A stretch of 23,402 nucleotides of DNA from JBELHO01 sp042091375 (GCA_042091375.1 JBELHO010000052.1:1-23402); one strand, 5' to 3'. Numbered from the stretch's first letter, positions 14,732-23,210 are shown. Notes: a model not told the origin generated them from the sequence alone. Translations and numbers: made by a program.

Positions 14732-16813
14732 ATGGAAAACCAATCAATGATCAGTCAACACAAATCAAAAGCAACTCAGTCGAGCACTAAATCAGCCCTT
14801 ATGTTTACTAAAATATTAATAGCTAATCGCGGCGAAATTGCCTGTAGAATAATAAAAACTGCGCAAAAAATGGGTATTCTTACCGTGGCGGTATATTCCG
14901 ATGCCGATGCCAATTCGCTGCACGTCAACATGGCTGATGAAGCTATATATCTCGGCCCTTCACCATCGAGGGAAAGTTATTTAGTCGCTGAAAAAGTGAT
15001 TGCCGCAGCACAACAAAGCGGCGCACAAGCCATTCACCCTGGTTATGGATTTTTATCAGAAAACGCTGACTTTTGCCGACTCTGTGAACAGGCCAATATT
15101 ACCTTTATTGGCCCCCCTATTAGCGCCATAGAAGCCATGGGCTCGAAATCTGCTGCAAAAACTATTATGCAACAAGCGCAGGTGCCTTTAGTGCCGGGTT
15201 ACCACGGTGACGATCAGTCTGCAGCCACCATCAAAAATGCCGCGGATCAAATGGGCTATCCAGTTTTACTTAAAGCCACTGCTGGAGGCGGTGGTAAAGG
15301 TATGCGTCAAGTCTGGAGCGCTGACGAGTTTACTGAGGGTTTTGCTGCGGCTAAACGCGAAGCTAAATCATCGTTTGGTGACGATCGCATGCTGGTAGAA
15401 AAATATTTAACCCAACCTCGCCACGTAGAAATTCAGGTATTTTGCGATAACCATCAAAACGCAGTTTACCTATTTGAGCGCGACTGTTCAGTACAACGCC
15501 GTCATCAGAAGGTTATTGAAGAAGCTCCTGCTTTTAAAATGAGCGAAAACTTGCGTAAAGCCATGGGTGAAGCAGCCATTAAATCAGCGCAAGCCATAGG
15601 CTATCAGGGAGCTGGTACGGTTGAGTTTTTACTTGATAGCGATGGCGCTTTTTACTTTATGGAAATGAATACTCGCTTGCAAGTAGAGCACCCAGTAACC
15701 GAAATGATCACCGGTGAAGACTTAGTCGAGTGGCAACTGCGCATTGCAAGTGGTGAAAAATTGCCTAAATCACAAGGTCAATTGAGCATTAACGGCCATG
15801 CTTTTGAAGCGCGTATTTATGCAGAAGATGCCGATAATGATTTTTTACCCGCAACAGGCACACTAAGCTTTTTACAAGCGCCACAAGAAAGCAGACACAT
15901 TCGAGTTGATACTGGGGTTCGTCAGGGAGATGATGTCAGTGTGTTTTATGATCCGATGATCGCTAAATTGATTGTCTGGGATGAAAATCGCGACAAAGCA
16001 CTGCAAAGATTGGCTAAAGCATTGGCTGAATATCGTATCAATGGCGTAACCACTAACATTAACTTTCTTTATAATTTAGCAACCAGTGCGCCCTTTATAA
16101 AACAGGATATCGATACCAGTTTCATTGAAAAGTATCACAGTGAAATTTTCAAAGAGCAGCAATGTACTCTCAATAATGAATTACATTTAGTTGCTCTATT
16201 CATTGTCTTGTCAATGACTAAAGAGGCTGAAGCGCAAGCCAAACAGTCAAATGACTTGTATTCTCCTTGGCATCAGACTGATGCTTGGCGTTTAAATAGC
16301 CCGCAAATACATCACTTTGACATTGCATACAAGGATGAGAATTACCATGTAACGGCCGAACAAAAACAACGCGGTAGCGAGAGTTATTATCTGATCTCTG
16401 CCAATGAGCAAATACTCGAGTGTCAAGGTCATCTTCAACACAATTATTTACACAGTCGCATCAATGGCCATTGCAGCAAGTCAGCTATTGTTCAACAAGA
16501 TCAGCAAATCAACTTATATCGCGACAACGAGGTATTTAATTTTACCCATGTCAAAGCCGATTGTGGTGACAACCTTGAATCGGAAAACAACAGTGATTTA
16601 ATGGCACCCATGAATGGCACTATGATCAGCATCTTAGTAGAAGTTGGCGATACGGTTGTCAAAGATCAGCCGTTAATGATCATGGAGGCAATGAAAATGG
16701 AACACACTATCAAAGCCCCCCACAATGGCATCATTGAAGCTTTCTTCTACAAAGAAGGTGACATGGTTGATGGTGGCAGCGATTTATTGGCATTTTCAGC
16801 CGAGGAGAACTAA
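14732..16813 (+). CDS. liuD: Methylcrotonoyl-CoA carboxylase, biotin-containing (alpha) subunit
   Basis: A 693-aa biotin carboxylase/BCCP subunit. It carboxylates its own biotin with ATP and bicarbonate, then supplies LiuB. Domain order is: biotin carboxylase starting FTKILIANRGEIACRII, ATP-grasp with glycine-rich GGGGKGMR, EMNTRLQVEHPVTE; a middle BT region (about 470-600) rich in Q and H; then a C-terminal BCCP with EAMKMEH, where biotinyl Lys655 lies 39 residues from the end. Homologues usually begin at the methionine before FTKIL (14801), but no ribosome binding site lies there. AAGG at 14719-14722 sits 9 nt before the ATG at 14732, five bases after liuC. I therefore call an enzyme with a 23-residue Ser/Gln-rich extension. 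A GTG at 14699 is possible but overlaps liuC by 28 nt. Confidence 0.95.
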   Translation: MENQSMISQHKSKATQSSTKSALMFTKILIANRGEIACRIIKTAQKMGILTVAVYSDADANSLHVNMADEAIYLGPSPSRESYLVAEKVIAAAQQSGAQAIHPGYGFLSENADFCRLCEQANITFIGPPISAIEAMGSKSAAKTIMQQAQVPLVPGYHGDDQSAATIKNAADQMGYPVLLKATAGGGGKGMRQVWSADEFTEGFAAAKREAKSSFGDDRMLVEKYLTQPRHVEIQVFCDNHQNAVYLFERDCSVQRRHQKVIEEAPAFKMSENLRKAMGEAAIKSAQAIGYQGAGTVEFLLDSDGAFYFMEMNTRLQVEHPVTEMITGEDLVEWQLRIASGEKLPKSQGQLSINGHAFEARIYAEDADNDFLPATGTLSFLQAPQESRHIRVDTGVRQGDDVSVFYDPMIAKLIVWDENRDKALQRLAKALAEYRINGVTTNINFLYNLATSAPFIKQDIDTSFIEKYHSEIFKEQQCTLNNELHLVALFIVLSMTKEAEAQAKQSNDLYSPWHQTDAWRLNSPQIHHFDIAYKDENYHVTAEQKQRGSESYYLISANEQILECQGHLQHNYLHSRINGHCSKSAIVQQDQQINLYRDNEVFNFTHVKADCGDNLESENNSDLMAPMNGTMISILVEVGDTVVKDQPLMIMEAMKMEHTIKAPHNGIIEAFFYKEGDMVDGGSDLLAFSAEEN

Positions 16814-16818
16814 CAATC

Positions 16819-17724
16819 ATGACCAATATGCTCCCTACCCAGGTCAAAATTGTTGAAGTTGGCCCTAGAGATGGTTTGCAAAATGAACAACAACTGATAG
16901 ATAGCAAGGACAAAGTAGCACTGATCAATCAACTCAGCGATGCCGGTTTGGCTACCATCGAAAGTGGTAGTTTTGTTTCTGCCAAATGGGTACCACAGAT
17001 GGCAACGTCAGCGCAGGTACTAGCAGAAATTAACAGAGTTGAAAATATTAGCTATGCCGCATTAACACCTAACATGCGCGGCTTTGACGCAGCAATAGCG
17101 GCAAAAGCTGATGAAGTGGCTATTTTCGCTGCCGCATCAGAAAGCTTCAGTCAAAAGAACATCAATTGTTCCATAGAACAAAGCATCGCCCGTTTTGAAC
17201 CCATAATGACTGCCGCAAAAGCCAAAGGTATTGCCGTTCGCGGCTACGTTTCTTGTGTACTAGGTTGTCCCTATGAAGGCGATATTGCTGCGGAAAAAGT
17301 CGCTGAAGTGGCTGCCACCTTGTATAAAATGGGTTGTTATGAAATATCTCTCGGCGATACTATCGGTGTTGGCTCACCAACCAGTGTGCGAAAGATGCTG
17401 CAAGCAGTAAACCAGTATGTGCCTAACAATAAATTAGCGGTGCATTTTCACGATACTTATGGCCAAGCGTTAACAAATATTTACACTGCATTACAACAGG
17501 GTATTGCTACAGTCGACAGTGCAGTTGCAGGTCTTGGTGGTTGCCCGTATGCTGCTGGTGCTGCTGGTAATGTTGCTACAGAAGATGTAATTTATTTATT
17601 AAATGGACTTGGCATAACCCATGGTGTTAACTTTGAAAAACTCTTAAAAGCAGGTTGGTTTATCAGTGATATACTCGGCAAGGCACCGATTTCAAAAGTG
17701 TCTACTGCTTATAGAGCAAAGTAA
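16819..17724 (+). CDS. liuE: Hydroxymethylglutaryl-CoA lyase
   Basis: A DRE-TIM metallolyase of 301 aa that splits HMG-CoA into acetyl-CoA and acetoacetate. Motif VGPRDGLQNE carries catalytic Arg17 and metal ligand Asp18. Metal ligands His209 and His211 are in HFHDTYG. The signature loop GLGGCPYAAGAAGNVATED has catalytic Cys242 and Asn251; the His-to-Cys spacing (33) equals that of the human enzyme. The usual Ser in GASGN is Ala (GAAGN), a mild variation. The ATG is preceded by GAGGAG about 11 nt upstream and lies 5 nt after liuD. It ends 59 nt before the CoA-transferase. Confidence 0.96.
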   Translation: MTNMLPTQVKIVEVGPRDGLQNEQQLIDSKDKVALINQLSDAGLATIESGSFVSAKWVPQMATSAQVLAEINRVENISYAALTPNMRGFDAAIAAKADEVAIFAAASESFSQKNINCSIEQSIARFEPIMTAAKAKGIAVRGYVSCVLGCPYEGDIAAEKVAEVAATLYKMGCYEISLGDTIGVGSPTSVRKMLQAVNQYVPNNKLAVHFHDTYGQALTNIYTALQQGIATVDSAVAGLGGCPYAAGAAGNVATEDVIYLLNGLGITHGVNFEKLLKAGWFISDILGKAPISKVSTAYRAK

Positions 17725-17783
17725 TTAACAGCAGAATTAATTTTATCTATACGACAAACAAACGATTTACTGAGGAGTAAACA

Positions 17784-18494
17784 ATGGCGGGATTTGACAA
17801 AGTAGTGTCAAGCTACGAAGAAGCCATGGCGGGTTTAGAAGACAACATGACCGTAATAGCCGGAGGCTTTGGTCTTTGCGGTATTCCAGAAAACTTAATT
17901 TCTGAAATAAAACGCAAAGGCACGACGGGGCTGACCATAGTGTCAAACAATTGTGGTGTAGACGATTTTGGCTTAGGTATTTTATTACCTGATCGCCAAA
18001 TTAAAAAAATCGTCGCCTCTTATGTTGGTGAGAATGCTGAATTTGAACGTCAAATGATGAATGGTGAACTCGATGTAGAGTTAACCCCGCAAGGTACCTT
18101 AGCAGAAAAAATGCGTGCTGGTGGAGCTGGTATTCCCGCATTTTATACCGCGACAGGTTATGGTACTCCGGTTGCTGAAGGCAAAGAGCAACGTGAATTT
18201 AATGGCAAGCACTACATTCTTGAGCCAGCCATCACCGGCGATTTTGCCATTGTCAAAGCCTGGAAGGCTGACCGATATGGCAATTTAGTATTTAGAAAAA
18301 CCGCTAGAAACTTCAATCCTATGGCTGCCACCGCAGGAAAAATAACGGTTGTTGAAGTAGAAGAGATTGTTGAACCCGGAGAATTAGATCCCGACCAAAT
18401 TCACACGCCAGGCATTTATGTCAATCGTCTGATCTTAGGCACATTTGAAAAACGTATCGAGCAGCGCACTCTTCGCTCTGCCAATGCAACATAA
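17784..18494 (+). CDS. scoA: 3-Oxoacid CoA-transferase, subunit A (SCOT alpha-type)
   Basis: A 236-aa alpha subunit of a family I CoA-transferase, probably succinyl-CoA:acetoacetate, that activates the acetoacetate released by LiuE. Family features are the coenzyme-binding GGFGLCGIPENLI (28-40), NNCGVDDFGLGILL (55-68), the AGGAGIPAFYTATGYGT segment (112-128), and C-terminal HTPGIYVNRL. GAGGAG lies 6 nt before the ATG. The succinyl-CoA (Sco) rather than acetyl-CoA (Ato) type is favoured by overall similarity to bacterial ScoA but cannot be settled by eye. Many liu clusters use an acetoacetyl-CoA synthetase here instead. Confidence 0.9.
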   Translation: MAGFDKVVSSYEEAMAGLEDNMTVIAGGFGLCGIPENLISEIKRKGTTGLTIVSNNCGVDDFGLGILLPDRQIKKIVASYVGENAEFERQMMNGELDVELTPQGTLAEKMRAGGAGIPAFYTATGYGTPVAEGKEQREFNGKHYILEPAITGDFAIVKAWKADRYGNLVFRKTARNFNPMAATAGKITVVEVEEIVEPGELDPDQIHTPGIYVNRLILGTFEKRIEQRTLRSANAT

Positions 18495-18505
18495 GGAGAA
18501 CAGAG

Positions 18506-19162
18506 ATGGCTTTAACCAGAGAACAATTAGCCCAACGTGTCGCACAAGAATTACAAGACGGTTATTACGTCAACTTGGGGATAGGTATACCTACATTAGT
18601 GGCTAACTATGTACCTGAAGGCATGGAAGTCATGTTGCAATCGGAAAACGGTTTGCTTGGTATGGGACAATTTCCAACCGAGGATGAGCTCGATGCTGAT
18701 TTAATTAATGCCGGTAAACAAACCGTGACCATGGCGACAGGCGCTTCAGTATTTGATTCTGCTGATTCATTTGCGATGATCCGAGGAGGTCATGTTGATT
18801 TGACGGTACTCGGTGCCTTTGAAGTAGATGTGCAAGGCAATATAGCCTCGTATATGATCCCCGGTAAACTGATCAAAGGTATGGGTGGCGCCATGGATTT
18901 AGTCGCTGGAGCAGACAACATCATAGTCACTATGACACATGCCTCTAAACACGGTGTATCAAAACTGTTGTCGCAATGTACTTTACCACTAACCGGTAAA
19001 GCCTGTATTAAAAAGGTATTAACTGATTTGGCATTTATTGAAATAAAAGCCGGTAAGTTTCATTTATTAGAACGTGCTCCTGGTGTTTCTGTAGATGAAA
19101 TTATCAAATTGACAGAAGGCGAACTGATCGTCCCTGATAATGTGCCAGAAATGCAGTTTTAA
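18506..19162 (+). CDS. scoB: 3-Oxoacid CoA-transferase, subunit B (SCOT beta-type)
   Basis: The 218-aa beta subunit, carrying the catalytic glutamate Glu47 in QSENGLLGMG, which forms the enzyme-CoA thioester. YVNLGIGIPTLVANYVP (21-37) and GGHVDLTVLGAFEVD are family landmarks, as is the C-terminal GVSVDEIIKLTE. AAGGAG lies 6-7 nt before the ATG, 11 nt after scoA, so the two subunits are co-translated. It is the last gene of the liu operon, followed nine nt later by an intrinsic terminator. Together with the divergent thiolase it completes conversion of acetoacetate to acetyl-CoA. Confidence 0.92.
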   Translation: MALTREQLAQRVAQELQDGYYVNLGIGIPTLVANYVPEGMEVMLQSENGLLGMGQFPTEDELDADLINAGKQTVTMATGASVFDSADSFAMIRGGHVDLTVLGAFEVDVQGNIASYMIPGKLIKGMGGAMDLVAGADNIIVTMTHASKHGVSKLLSQCTLPLTGKACIKKVLTDLAFIEIKAGKFHLLERAPGVSVDEIIKLTEGELIVPDNVPEMQF

Positions 19163-19170
19163 TAGTATTA

Positions 19171-19208
19171 GAGGAGTTAATAAAACAGCTATTACCTCCT
19201 CGTTTTTT
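19171..19208 (+). terminator. Intrinsic terminator of the liu operon
   Basis: A 12-bp stem with one mismatch, GAGGAGTTAATA (19171-19182) against TATTACCTCCTC (19190-19201), loop AAACAGC, followed by G and six T. It closes the liuR-scoB transcript and separates it from the riboswitch unit. Confidence 0.9.
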
Positions 19209-19316
19209 ATTGTTTTTACAGGATAAACTGGCAGTCGATGTATACACTTTCAATACCACCGAGTAATATCTCACCCCAAAAAAATTCTGTTTGTCAATAG
19301 CTCAAGCAATTATATC

Positions 19317-19345
19317 TTGCCTTTTATTCCCTTATTCGTCATAAT
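19317..19345 (+). promoter_or_regulatory. Promoter candidate for the riboswitch transcript
   Basis: TTGCCT (19317-19322), a 17-nt spacer and CATAAT (19340-19345) match sigma-70 boxes at 4/6 and 5/6. A start near 19352 would place the first transcribed bases directly in front of the aptamer, which is the geometry expected for a riboswitch leader. Confidence 0.5.
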
Positions 19346-19357
19346 AAAGTTGACAAA

Positions 19358-19443
19358 GAAAAGGCAATGCACGCGAAAACGTGCTACGCAAAACCACCGG
19401 TCTAAGGATATATTTAATATATCTATGGCAGCGGAGTTACCAA
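19358..19443 (+). promoter_or_regulatory. Cyclic-di-GMP-I (GEMM-I) riboswitch aptamer
   Basis: The GEMM-I conserved elements appear in order. GGCAA (19363-19367) is followed by a hairpin with arms GCACG/CGTGC around a GAAA-type loop (19369-19384), then TACGCAAAACC (19385-19395), ACCGGTCTAAG (19396-19406), a variable hairpin GATATAT-TTA-ATATATC (19407-19423), and finally ATGGCAGCGGAGTTACC (19425-19441). The last element corresponds to the GGTAGCGGGGTTACC block of the Vibrio cholerae Vc2 riboswitch. Spacing between elements is family-like. It lies about 60 nt upstream of a small secreted-protein gene on the same strand and within a 338-nt region that has no other gene, so it should make that gene responsive to c-di-GMP. 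Confidence 0.92.
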
Positions 19444-19471
19444 GTTGGTACATCCCGTGGTTTTTTCTTTT
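19390..19471 (+). promoter_or_regulatory. Possible expression platform of the riboswitch
   Basis: The segment CCCGTGGTTTT (19454-19464), which leads into a U-rich tract ending at 19471, can pair with AAAACCACCGG (19390-19400) inside the aptamer core at 10 of 11 positions. That pairing is incompatible with ligand binding and would resemble a long-loop terminator. A second competing hairpin, TACC/GGTA (19438-19450), uses the 3' end of the aptamer. The direction of control (ligand turning expression on) is inferred. Confidence 0.4.
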
Positions 19472-19500
19472 ATTAACTCACTTATTAAAAGGTTATTAAA

Positions 19501-19860
19501 ATGAAAAAATTATTACTAGTTTCTACTATGACTGTTTTAACAATAACGCTTATTGCCAATGCGCCGAAAGCCAATGCTGCCAACATTGCACAAAGTATAT
19601 GTGAGTATGTAGCGGCCGACGACAAAAAACGCATGCGTTCTTTTTTAAAGACGAATAAATTGAAAATTCGTAGTATCTTTTCAGGTATTCAGTGTAATGG
19701 TAAAAACCTGTTGGCGTTTGCATCTGCTAAAGGATCAGTCAAGACAGGCTCTTTGATGATTAGTAAATTACCAAAGAAGACTGTTTCTGCTAATTTAACT
19801 GTTTTGCAATCCGGATCTCAACCACTGATAGACGCTGCTAACAAACGCGTTAGTAGCTAA
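19501..19860 (+). CDS. Small secreted protein, DUF3718-like, unknown function
   Basis: A 119-aa preprotein. Residues 1-26 form a classical Sec signal peptide: MKK, a hydrophobic core (LLLVSTMTVLTITLIAN), and an ANA|AN signal peptidase I site after Ala26. The mature protein of about 93 residues is basic and has two cysteines, Cys34 (SICEYVAADDKKRMRSFLK) and Cys65 (GIQCNGKNLLAFA), which could form a disulfide in the periplasm. The ICEYVAADD...CNGKNLL pattern resembles the DUF3718 family of marine gammaproteobacteria (recognised from memory). Function is unknown. AAAAGG lies 8 nt before the ATG. The gene has its own riboswitch-controlled leader and terminator, so it is monocistronic and probably part of the c-di-GMP (surface/biofilm) response. 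Confidence 0.85.
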   Translation: MKKLLLVSTMTVLTITLIANAPKANAANIAQSICEYVAADDKKRMRSFLKTNKLKIRSIFSGIQCNGKNLLAFASAKGSVKTGSLMISKLPKKTVSANLTVLQSGSQPLIDAANKRVSS

Positions 19861-19926
19861 GAGTTATTTTATAGACGTTATGTGTTTATTCAAATTGTAA
19901 TACTAGTAAATAATTCTATGTCACTT

Positions 19927-19954
19927 AAAAAACCAGCTTTTGCTGGTTTTTTTT
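19927..19954 (+). terminator. Intrinsic terminator after the DUF3718-like gene
   Basis: Stem AAAAAACCAGC (19927-19937) and GCTGGTTTTTT (19942-19952) with a TTTT loop, running into eight consecutive T in all. Because the stem is flanked by A and T tracts it could work in both directions, but there is no minus-strand gene immediately to the right. Confidence 0.92.
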
Positions 19955-20056
19955 CGGCATCAATTCAAACGCTGTATAAGATTTCAGATATTTTCTCATG
20001 GCCTTAACCTAAAAACTTGATTACACTGTAATAATACTCTTTTATTTTCTGGTTAT

Positions 20057-21208
20057 ATGTCCCCTAAACACTATTATAAAGACACCAAAAATGCGCTGGT
20101 ATTAACTGGAGGGGGAGCCAGAGCAGCCTATCAAGTTGGTGTGCTATCGGCGATAGCCACATTTATTCCAAGAAACCACAGTACACCTTTTCCTATCATA
20201 TGCGGTACCTCAGCAGGTGCAATTAATAGTACCGGACTTGCCTGTTACGCTTCGTGTTTTCATCTGGGAGTAAAAAAACTTGAATGGGTGTGGAAAAACC
20301 TACATACCCATAGAATTTATCACAGTGATGCAATACGGGTTTTTAGTCATATAACCCAGGGCATACTTGCCAGTTTTCAAGCAGATCATGCCAACAAGCA
20401 TCCGCGCAGCTTACTAAATAATGCGCCATTAAAAGCATTGCTCAATGACGTCATGGATTTTAACCGCATTGATAAAAACATTGCTAGAGGCTGTCTATCG
20501 GCTCTATCGGTAACAGCCTCAAGTTACACTCGCGGTGACTCGATTAGTTTTTACCAGTCAGATGAGTCAATTTCTCCATGGGTACGTGCTAAACGACGAG
20601 GTCAACCGTCAGTGATCACCAGTGATCATTTAATGGCTTCTTCAGCCCTGCCTATGGTATTTCCCTCAAAAAAAATAAAACAAGCACACTATGGTGATGG
20701 CTCTATTCATCAATTATCACCATTGAGTCCAGCAATACATTTAGGCGCAAAAAAAATATTCGTCATCGGTGTCGAACAAGCTAACAAAAAAACCAATATT
20801 CATGGTAATAATCCGCATCCACCAACCACATCAACTATTGCTGGGCACTTACTTGACGGTATATTTTCAGGTACTCTACAAAGTGATATAGAGCGAATTA
20901 AACGCATTAATAACACCATTAAATTGATCCCAGAGCATCGAGATAATGAACAACATAAACTGCGTAACATAGATACTTTTATACTGAATCCAAGTCATGA
21001 CTTCAATTTAATAGCGGTAGAAAACTATAGTGAATTGACTTATGCCATTCGGATCCTACTGCGCTGTGTAGGGATCACCAACGATCCCGAGTCAAGTCTT
21101 ATTAGCTATTTGCTATTTGAAAAAAAATATTGTCAGCGCTTAATCGAATTAGGCTTTCAAGATGCGATGGAACAAGAACAACAAATTCGCAGCTTTTTAG
21201 CCTTGTAA
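20057..21208 (+). CDS. Patatin-like phospholipase
   Basis: A 383-aa serine lipase of the bacterial patatin family. The oxyanion loop is GGGARAAYQVG (18-28), the nucleophile elbow GTSAGA has Ser52, and the dyad aspartate is Asp214 in HYGDGS (family DGG/DGA/DGS). No signal peptide or membrane segment is visible, so it is a cytoplasmic or peripheral acyl hydrolase acting on phospholipids or acyl esters. The region beyond 250 has no recognised domain and probably completes the alpha/beta fold. The ribosome binding site is weak (CTGG about 8 nt upstream). It is preceded by the terminator at 19927-19954 and is thus an independent unit. It converges with the antiporter with only 34 nt between stops and no hairpin. 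Confidence 0.9.
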   Translation: MSPKHYYKDTKNALVLTGGGARAAYQVGVLSAIATFIPRNHSTPFPIICGTSAGAINSTGLACYASCFHLGVKKLEWVWKNLHTHRIYHSDAIRVFSHITQGILASFQADHANKHPRSLLNNAPLKALLNDVMDFNRIDKNIARGCLSALSVTASSYTRGDSISFYQSDESISPWVRAKRRGQPSVITSDHLMASSALPMVFPSKKIKQAHYGDGSIHQLSPLSPAIHLGAKKIFVIGVEQANKKTNIHGNNPHPPTTSTIAGHLLDGIFSGTLQSDIERIKRINNTIKLIPEHRDNEQHKLRNIDTFILNPSHDFNLIAVENYSELTYAIRILLRCVGITNDPESSLISYLLFEKKYCQRLIELGFQDAMEQEQQIRSFLAL

Positions 21209-21242
21209 TATCACTTTTCTTGTTCGAGCATCATTTAGCCAG

Positions 21243-23210
21243 CTACTTACCGTCTTGTAAATAACGTTCAGCTCGCTCAACACGTCTAGGTTTGCCTCTT
21301 AGCACAAGTGTATCTTGAGGTTGCAGCACCATGTCTTGATCAGGCTGATCCATTTCATTGTCGTCACGCCTAATTGAACTGACAACCACACGCCGAGCTG
21401 ATAACTCTAAGGCTTTTATTGATTGCCCTGCAGCAAACGAGTTATCAGTTAAGGTGATAGCATTAGCAAATTCCAGATGCTCTCGCGCTTGAGCACTCAT
21501 ATCGGTATCTTCGCCTTGAAAGAAACCATGCAAATGATTGTAGTGATTTTTCCGTTCAGATTGGACACGACGCATAATGCGAGAAAAGGGAACACCGGTA
21601 AGGGACAACACGTGAGAAACCAACATTAAACTGCCTTCAAGACTCTCCGGCACCACTTGATTGGCGCCGGCGGCTTGCAAATTATCAAGTTGATCATCAT
21701 TGCGGGTTCTAACTAAAATGGGCACCTCTGGTGACATACTGCGCACTTTTTGAATAGCGTCAATGGATTGTTTGTCTTGACCAAATGCGATAACAACTAA
21801 CTGGGCTTTATCTAAGTTTGCAGCTTGCAACAACTCAGTTTGTCTGGAAGAGCCGAAAATCACATTTTCACCGGCTTCTTGGGCTTTTTTAGTACGCAGT
21901 GGATCTATGTCAATAGCCACAAAATCTATCGATTCTTGTTTTAAAAATCGACTAACGGTTTGCCCTATTCGTCCAAAGCCGCAAATAATAACGTGGTTAC
22001 TTAGCTCAGTATTCACCATGGTTTTATTTAATTGTTGGGTATCAATTTGCTTTTCCCTACTCAACCACAAACCAATACTACGAGATTTATCAATCATATA
22101 AGGAGTGATAGCCATACTCAATATACCTGCACCTAACAATAGGGAAACAATATCTGCACTTAGAATATTGACCTGACTGGCCAAGGCAATTAACACAAAA
22201 CCAAATTCCCCCATTTGCGCCAGCATAATACCTGAAGCCCAAGCATCTTTACTGGATTCGCCGGCTTTAACTGCTAATATTTTGATCACCACTATCTTGA
22301 TAATCATAAAGCTAGCTAACAGTTGCAGTATTAATAAAGGCGAAGACAACAAGATAGCAATATCTAACTTCATCCCCACAGTAACAAAAAACAACCCCAG
22401 TAAAATATCGCGGTAAGGTCTAATGTCAGCTTCTAGTTGATGTTTGTATTGACTTTCGCCCAACATCATTCCAGCTAAAAAAGCCCCTAAAGCCATAGAT
22501 AAACCGAAAGATTGGGTCAGTGCCGATGCCACTAAAGTGACTAATAATGTGGTTAATACAAACAATTCATCGGTGCGAACTTGGGCAACTAAATTAAACA
22601 AACGAGGTAGTAACCATTTGCCGGCTAACAACAAAAGGCCAACCACAAAGACACCTTTAACCAAAGCAAACAACAAGGCCAAAAACATTGAAGATTCTGA
22701 TCCAGGCGCCAGCATTGGAATAATAATTAACAAGGGGACGACAGCGACATCTTGAAACAGTAGAACGGCAACCGATATTTGCCCAGATTTACGCTTCATT
22801 GCTCCCGTTTCACTGAGTTGACGAATTACAATAGCAGTTGAAGAAAGCGCTAGAATACCGCCGATCACTAGAGACGTGGTAAAATCTTGCCCTAAAAGCA
22901 TCGCGAGCAGGGTAAAAATCACCATAGATATAATAACTTGTAAACTACCCACAGCTAGCACTAGATGACGCATGGCAAGCAGCTTAGGCACAGAAAATTC
23001 TAAACCAAGAGTAAACAGCAAAAACACAATACCAAGTTCAGCAAAGTGATCGTAATCAACATGCTCTTGGGCAAAAGCTAAACCGTGCTCTCCCACTATC
23101 ATACCGGCAACTAAGTAAGCTAAAATAGCCGGCAAATGCAAACGACGAAATAGCCATACAATTAAAACAGCGCTGGTGAGTATTGCAAGAATTTCAAGAT
23201 GTCCTGACAC
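21243..23210 (-). CDS. CPA2-family cation:proton antiporter with RCK domains (KefB/KefC-like)
   Basis: An inner-membrane monovalent cation:proton antiporter of 655 aa. Residues about 5-375 form the 12-13 segment Na+/H+ exchanger domain, with TLGLEFS (67-73) and LFQDVAVVPL (151-160; Asp154 is the conserved QD motif of Kef transporters). An RCK N-terminal (TrkA-N) domain follows with VIICGFGRIGQ (407-417) and Asp434/Asp436 for nucleotide binding. A C-terminal RCK_C (about 565-650) ends in TLVLRGKPRRVERAERYL. It likely exports K+ or Na+ in exchange for H+ under nucleotide or thiol-adduct control. No KefF/KefG-type ancillary gene is adjacent, so glutathione gating is unproven. The start is GTG at 23210, supported by AGGGA 5 nt upstream. 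Confidence 0.92.
   Translation of the reverse strand: MSGHLEILAILTSAVLIVWLFRRLHLPAILAYLVAGMIVGEHGLAFAQEHVDYDHFAELGIVFLLFTLGLEFSVPKLLAMRHLVLAVGSLQVIISMVIFTLLAMLLGQDFTTSLVIGGILALSSTAIVIRQLSETGAMKRKSGQISVAVLLFQDVAVVPLLIIIPMLAPGSESSMFLALLFALVKGVFVVGLLLLAGKWLLPRLFNLVAQVRTDELFVLTTLLVTLVASALTQSFGLSMALGAFLAGMMLGESQYKHQLEADIRPYRDILLGLFFVTVGMKLDIAILLSSPLLILQLLASFMIIKIVVIKILAVKAGESSKDAWASGIMLAQMGEFGFVLIALASQVNILSADIVSLLLGAGILSMAITPYMIDKSRSIGLWLSREKQIDTQQLNKTMVNTELSNHVIICGFGRIGQTVSRFLKQESIDFVAIDIDPLRTKKAQEAGENVIFGSSRQTELLQAANLDKAQLVVIAFGQDKQSIDAIQKVRSMSPEVPILVRTRNDDQLDNLQAAGANQVVPESLEGSLMLVSHVLSLTGVPFSRIMRRVQSERKNHYNHLHGFFQGEDTDMSAQAREHLEFANAITLTDNSFAAGQSIKALELSARRVVVSSIRRDDNEMDQPDQDMVLQPQDTLVLRGKPRRVERAERYLQDGK

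Noticed and set aside
19317..19499. 60-codon plus-strand open frame before the DUF3718-like gene
   Set aside because: It runs through the riboswitch promoter, aptamer and U-tract, has no ribosome binding site, and its protein has no coding character.
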